From: an uncultured Clostridia bacterium
Lineage (GTDB): Bacteria > Bacillota > Clostridia > Peptostreptococcales > Anaerovoracaceae
DNA: 64,000 bases
Direction of reading: 5' to 3'
Assembly: GCA_934255545.1 (NCBI GenBank)
Contig: CAKQOE010000009.1
Location: forward strand, 1 to 64,000
The position numbers were made by a program, and so were the translations under genes. Every line of letters starts with the position of its first letter. The stretch's first letter is position 1. Below, piece after piece: positions 60,401 to 64,000 of the stretch. A model generated the notes under the pieces. It was given only the letters and a program-made list of their open reading frames with translations, had not been told where the DNA came from and made no database searches.

Positions 60401-61124
60401 ATGAGCGCAAAGAAACTTCCCTGACATAAATTATCTCAAAGCGAGGCTCTCGGCTGCGGCAGAGGGATTTAAGCATGTTTCAGAAGAAAAGGCCGCTGAG
60501 ATGAAGCGTGAAAATACAGAGCGCTGGATATGCGCCATGATGTCCGTATCAGGCTCATCGCTGCAGCCTGAATCCATACACAAGATGGCAGAAGGCGAGT
60601 GCGCTCTTGAAGCCACCATAGAAGAATCGCGGCTTTTCGATGCCTGCCTCAGGCTCCGCACCGAGTTCGACATGCTGTGCGGGATGCGTACCGAACCTGA
60701 CGAAAAAACGATACGCTTGTTTCACTATATACTGGCAGGCGACGGCGATACAGATGACTACAGGAAGGGCACGCCGCATATAAAGGAAATGGCGCTCACT
60801 CCGCCTCACAGCTCGGAGATACCTGAGCGCATGCGCCGTATAGAAACAGATATGGCTGCCGTATCCTGGCAGGACGATATCGATCCTGCTGTGACGCTTC
60901 ACGATATGATAATGTCTGTCTGGCCTTTCAACGAATATAACGACGCGACCGCTTATGCAGCCATGAGCTACAGACTTCTGCTGGCCGGTTACCCGCTGCC
61001 TGCTGTAAAGCTGACGCAGTACGAGCACCGCAGGCTCGCTGCCGAATACATACACGCCGGCACGTCAAACGGCATAACAACGATGCTTCTCATAGCTCTG
61101 CTCAATGAATACAGAATGCCTTGA
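60401..61124 (+). CDS. degenerate Fic/DOC-like protein with apparent +1 frameshift
   Basis: Preceded by a perfect GGAGGTGATC site, the ATG at 60401 opens MSAKKLP and then meets TGA at 60422. Skipping one base at CTT-CCC-TGA-C (60416-60425) continues as DINYLKARLSAAAEGFKHVSEEKAAE into the long open frame, giving about 240 aa. The downstream part resembles Fic: IHKMAEGECALEATIEE, GDTDDYRKGTPHIKEMALTPPHSSEIPERM, then WPFNEYNDATAY where Fic has HPFxEGNGRTxR. The catalytic His and both Gly and Arg residues are lost, so it is inactive for AMPylation. It may be recoded, an assembly error, or a decaying gene. Confidence 0.65.
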
Positions 61125-61144
61125 TGAATGGTCTGCCGGCACAG

Positions 61145-61160
61145 CGCGGCTCCGGCCGCG
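61145..61160. repeat. TCCG-loop palindrome
   Basis: cgcggc-TCCG-gccgcg, 20 bp beyond the Fic-like stop codon. Confidence 0.4.
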
Positions 61161-61166
61161 AGTGTT

Positions 61167-61182
61167 CCGCCGGTGACGGCGG
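61167..61182. repeat. GTGA-loop palindrome (family B)
   Basis: ccgccg-GTGA-cggcgg, next to the previous element in the gap before the phosphodiesterase gene. Confidence 0.7.
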
Positions 61183-61261
61183 CAGGTATGCGGGAACTTA
61201 TTACTGCATATTTATCAACCGGAAATTTACCCTGAATATTTGCAATGGAGGAATATTTATA

Positions 61262-61807
61262 ATGAAGATACTTATCGCTTCGGACATACACGGCTCTGCC
61301 GAATACGCTGAACAGTTCCTTGAGGCTGTCAGGAGCGAAGAGCCCGACAAGATACTGCTGCTCGGTGACCTGCTCTACCATGGGCCGCGCAACGCGCTTC
61401 CTGAGGATTACGATACGAAGCGCACTATGGAGATACTGAACGGGCTCAGGGACAGGATCATCGCTGTGCGCGGCAACTGCGATGCGGAGGTAGACCAGAT
61501 GGTGCTTGATTTTCCGCTCATGAATACTTATGAAATGATCGAGGCGGACGGGCTTAAGATGTTTGCGACTCACGGTCACGTTTACAGTCCCGGAAATCCG
61601 CCGCCTTTTGTGGAGTTTGACGTTCTGCTCAATGGTCACACGCATATATCGGCGCTCAACAATATTGGAGACTACTATTATATAAATCCCGGTTCTGTTT
61701 CTATACCTAAGGGCGGCACGACTAATTCTTTCATTATATATGAGAACAGAGAATTTTCGCTGAGAGACCTTGAGACCTGTGACGAGATAGATAACATAGT
61801 TCTTTAG
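61262..61807 (+). CDS. yfcE: YfcE-type metallophosphodiesterase
   Basis: A calcineurin-fold phosphodiesterase of the MJ0936/YfcE family. The natural substrate is unknown. The 181-aa protein shows all metal motifs: ASDIHGS (residues 6-12), LLGDLLYHG, VRGNCDAE, THGHVYS and NGHTHIS. The ATG at 61262 has GGAGG 10 nt upstream; the longer frame is leader. Ends in a terminator shared with argC. Confidence 0.94.
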   Translation: MKILIASDIHGSAEYAEQFLEAVRSEEPDKILLLGDLLYHGPRNALPEDYDTKRTMEILNGLRDRIIAVRGNCDAEVDQMVLDFPLMNTYEMIEADGLKMFATHGHVYSPGNPPPFVEFDVLLNGHTHISALNNIGDYYYINPGSVSIPKGGTTNSFIIYENREFSLRDLETCDEIDNIVL

Positions 61808-61826
61808 GCAATAAACGCTGCAATAA

Positions 61827-61878
61827 AAAACTGCTTTCTGATGAGTTTCATTTCATCTTGCGAAAGCAGTTTTATTTT
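61827..61878. terminator. bidirectional terminator of yfcE and argC
   Basis: A 12-bp stem (aaaactgctttc / gaaagcagtttt) with an internal smaller stem and T-runs on both strands, between convergent genes. Confidence 0.88.
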
Positions 61879-61968
61879 TCATATTTTATAAGGGCATACA
61901 GCCTTACGCCTGCTCGCGCAGGCCCATGCGCAGCGCTTCTTATCTGCTTTGATCCGCTGAAGAAGTGC

Positions 61969-63012
61969 TTATGGCGCTACGATGTTCATCGTTTTGAGGC
62001 CGGCTGTTTCTTCGAGGCCGAATGCTGCATTCATGTTCTGCACCGCCTGTCCTGCTGCGCCCTTTACCATGTTGTCTATGCATGATGTTATGATGGCGCG
62101 GTGCGTTCTCTGGTCTACACGTACGCTGATATCGCAGAAGTTGGTTCCCACTACGAAACGTGTCTCGCACATGCCGCGGCGTATCCTGATGAAGTTTTCA
62201 TCTCCGTAATACTTTTCGTAAACTGCGTACAGGTCGTCCTCAGTCACATCCTTTTTCAGGTCAACGTATATGGTAGCGAGTATGCCGCGCTTCATAGGCA
62301 TGAGATGCGGCGTGAACTGTACCTGTATCTCCTTGCCTGCCACCTTTGAGAGTTCCTGCTCTATCTCAGGAGTGTGTCTGTGGTGCGCTATGCCGTATGC
62401 TTTTACTGACTCGCCCGCTTCCGCATACAGGAGTGAAAGATCCTTTTTGCGGCCTGAGCCTGTGATGCCTGATTTTGCATCGATTATGATATGGTCTGTG
62501 TCAACAAGCCCGTCCTCTCTGAGGAGCGCTGATATCGCAAGGATGCTTGCTGTTGTGTAGCATCCCGGATTTGCTATAAGGTCTGCGCCTTTTATCTTGT
62601 CGCGCCACAGTTCTGCAAGGCCGTACACCTGCTTTGATATAAGGTCCTTTGCAGTATGTTCAGTCTTGTACCATTCTTCGTAAACGTCAGGATCGTCCAG
62701 TCTGAAGTCAGCGCTGAAATCTATGATCTTTATGCCCTTTTCGAGCGCGAGCTGAGCGAGCTCAAAAACGAGTCCGTTAGGAAGGGCTGTGAAAACTACG
62801 TCAACGTCACTCATGGCAGCCTTTGCTTCCTCGGTGCTGAGGAGCGGCATGTCGAGTATCTTGTAGAACTGCGGATAGATGTCTGAAAACAGCTGTCCTG
62901 CGTATGAGTTTGACGATACGAACTTTATCTCTGCCTCTGGATGGTTTACCAGAAGGCTTGCGAGCTGCTGGCCGGCATAACCGGTAGCGCCTATGATGCC
63001 TGCTTTTATCAT
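61969..63012 (-). CDS. argC: N-acetyl-gamma-glutamyl-phosphate reductase
   Basis: Third step of arginine synthesis: reduces N-acetylglutamyl-phosphate to the semialdehyde with NADPH. The 347-aa protein opens MIKAGIIGATGYAGQQLASLL. The active-site Cys is in ANPGCYTTA near residue 148. HHRHTPEIEQEL and HLMPMKRGIL are conserved. It precedes argJ's downstream end; argJ lies upstream on the same strand, reading argJ... then argC in this strand orientation is by position argJ upstream, argC downstream. Confidence 0.96.
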   Translation of the reverse strand: MIKAGIIGATGYAGQQLASLLVNHPEAEIKFVSSNSYAGQLFSDIYPQFYKILDMPLLSTEEAKAAMSDVDVVFTALPNGLVFELAQLALEKGIKIIDFSADFRLDDPDVYEEWYKTEHTAKDLISKQVYGLAELWRDKIKGADLIANPGCYTTASILAISALLREDGLVDTDHIIIDAKSGITGSGRKKDLSLLYAEAGESVKAYGIAHHRHTPEIEQELSKVAGKEIQVQFTPHLMPMKRGILATIYVDLKKDVTEDDLYAVYEKYYGDENFIRIRRGMCETRFVVGTNFCDISVRVDQRTHRAIITSCIDNMVKGAAGQAVQNMNAAFGLEETAGLKTMNIVAP

Positions 63013-63042
63013 TGTTGTCTGCCTCTTTTATCTGCGTTATAA

Positions 63043-63058
63043 CGGCGGGTGACCGCCG
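63043..63058. repeat. GTGA-loop palindrome (family B)
   Basis: cggcgg-GTGA-ccgccg in the argJ-argC gap. Confidence 0.7.
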
Positions 63059-63125
63059 GATCGGGTCACCGCTGCAATTACATGATCGATTTTTATATTT
63101 TAATTCAGTAAACAGCTTATCCTGC

Positions 63126-63142
63126 GTCCGCCCGGCGGACGA
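63126..63142. repeat. GCC-N-GGC palindrome (family A)
   Basis: cgtccgcccggcggacg, 17 bp, in the same gap as the previous element. One member of each family sits within 100 bp. Confidence 0.7.
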
Positions 63143-63160
63143 GCACTGCTGAGCGTATTT

Positions 63161-64000
63161 TTATGAACGGTAGCTGCCGTTTATTTCTACATATTCCTTT
63201 GAGAGGTCGCAGCCCCATGCTTTTACGGCGTGATCGCCGCTGTTCATATTTATCTTTATCTGAACTACATCATTCTGGAGTATTTCGAGTGCCTTATCCT
63301 CGTCGAAGTTCTGCGGTACGCCTTTTACGAATACGTCTATGCTGCCCTTTTCACTCGCGAATGCTACGTCTACTTTCATCTGGTCGAACTGCGCGCCTGA
63401 GTATCCCATCGCGCAAAGGACTCTGCCCCAGTTTGCATCGGCTCCGTGGATGGCTGCCTTTACAAGGCTTGATGAAGCTACGGAACGGGCGCATGTGCGT
63501 GCCTGTTCTTCGGTCTCAGCGCCGATAAGGTCTACTTCCATGAGTCTTGTAGCGCCTTCGCCGTCTGCTGCGATAGCTTTTGCAAGATATTCAGTTACAT
63601 AATATACTGCATCATAGAGAGTTTTGTAATCTTCGCCCTCTGCCTTGTCTATTATCGGGTTTCCTGCGCAGCCGTTTGCGACAATAGTCGCTGTATCGTT
63701 AGTGCTTGTATCACCGTCAACTGTTACCATGTTAAATGTTGTATGTGTTATCTTTTTCTGCATGGCTGTGAGGACTTCTTTTGATACAGCTGCGTCTGTC
63801 ACTACGTATGAGAGCATCGTCGCCATGTTCGGATGGATCATGCCTGAGCCCTTTGCTATACCGCAGATGCTTACTGTTTTTCCTGAAAGCTCTATCTCTG
63901 CAAATATGCACTTTTCTTTCGTATCTGTAGTCATGATGGCTCTGTGAACTTCGTCGCCGCCTGAAGCGAGTGCTCCGGCGCACTGCTCTATGCCGCTGAG
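63161..64000 (-). CDS. argJ: glutamate N-acetyltransferase / ornithine acetyltransferase (partial)
   Basis: Transfers acetyl from N-acetylornithine to glutamate, recycling acetyl groups in arginine synthesis. The reading frame stays open to the window edge, so the N-terminal part (roughly 130 residues) lies outside. The self-cleavage site is in KGSGMIHPNMATMLSYVVTDA; the Thr of ATML becomes the catalytic N-terminal nucleophile. GDTSTNDTATIVANG and the C-terminal SKEYVEINGSYRS are typical. The reported start at an internal Met would be an artefact of truncation. Confidence 0.95.
   Translation of the reverse strand, partial: LSGIEQCAGALASGGDEVHRAIMTTDTKEKCIFAEIELSGKTVSICGIAKGSGMIHPNMATMLSYVVTDAAVSKEVLTAMQKKITHTTFNMVTVDGDTSTNDTATIVANGCAGNPIIDKAEGEDYKTLYDAVYYVTEYLAKAIAADGEGATRLMEVDLIGAETEEQARTCARSVASSSLVKAAIHGADANWGRVLCAMGYSGAQFDQMKVDVAFASEKGSIDVFVKGVPQNFDEDKALEILQNDVVQIKINMNSGDHAVKAWGCDLSKEYVEINGSYRS

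Noticed and set aside
263..63142. CRISPR-like array made of the small palindromes
   Set aside because: They are dispersed singly, not regularly spaced, and no cas genes are present.

Overview
The window is from an anaerobic, low-to-moderate-GC Gram-positive bacterium, most likely Bacillota, class Clostridia. The evidence is gene content: single-polypeptide pyruvate:ferredoxin oxidoreductase, bifunctional AdhE, the CdaA-YbbR-GlmM operon, WhiA/YvcK/RapZ, long-form HPF, RicT and DUF1540. There are strong AAGGAGG-type ribosome binding sites and several GTG/TTG starts. I cannot assign a genus. I see no rRNA, tRNA, CRISPR array, insertion sequence with transposase, or prophage.

Layout. 0.3-9 kb: nifJ, a U32 protein, a DUF1836 protein, a long-hairpin repeat element and an RlmL-type methyltransferase. 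9.3-15.4 kb: mreB, ung, the c-di-AMP operon (cdaA-ybbR-glmM) and hpf. 15.4-15.9 kb: a gene-free stretch with a cluster of perfect DnaA boxes beside a pure A/T tract. 15.9-22.3 kb: t6A genes (tsaD, a tsaB-rimI fusion, tsaE), a dipeptidase, a CapA-like lipoprotein and nfuA. 22.6-34.3 kb: housekeeping genes (gltX, trmN6, ricT, holB, ligA, pcrA, nfo, a uridine-kinase-like gene). 34.3-36.2 kb: a possible structured RNA, a PC4/YdbC protein with an RG-rich tail, and mogA. 36.2-43.7 kb: a visibly AT-richer accessory segment with a MerR-controlled MATE pump, a SurA-like lipoprotein, and two paralogous CoA-transferases flanking an HxlR regulator. 43.7-52.1 kb: two flavoproteins, then whiA, DUF1540, yvcK, rapZ, PHP and murB. 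52.3-64 kb: argH and argG, a short metal-ligand-less ADH, adhE, a degenerate Fic gene with an apparent +1 frameshift, a phosphodiesterase, argC and partial argJ.

The genes fit fermentative metabolism: PFOR to acetyl-CoA, AdhE to ethanol, and CoA-transferases for acid/CoA exchange. Arginine synthesis is split between argG/argH and argC/argJ. nifJ and adhE share a GTATAC-centred motif upstream and the same ribosome binding site string.

The least expected signals are: (1) many tiny GC-rich palindromes with a constant centre (GTGA/TCAC tetraloop, or GCC-N-GGC) and freely varying but always complementary arms, in gaps and in-frame inside genes; (2) two copies of a 320-400 bp long-hairpin element ending in GTATACCTTATTGTAA-like inverted repeats; (3) the DnaA-box cluster; (4) the ADH pseudoenzyme beside adhE; (5) the frameshifted pseudo-Fic gene; (6) a shared dyad/promoter block in front of both CoA-transferases.
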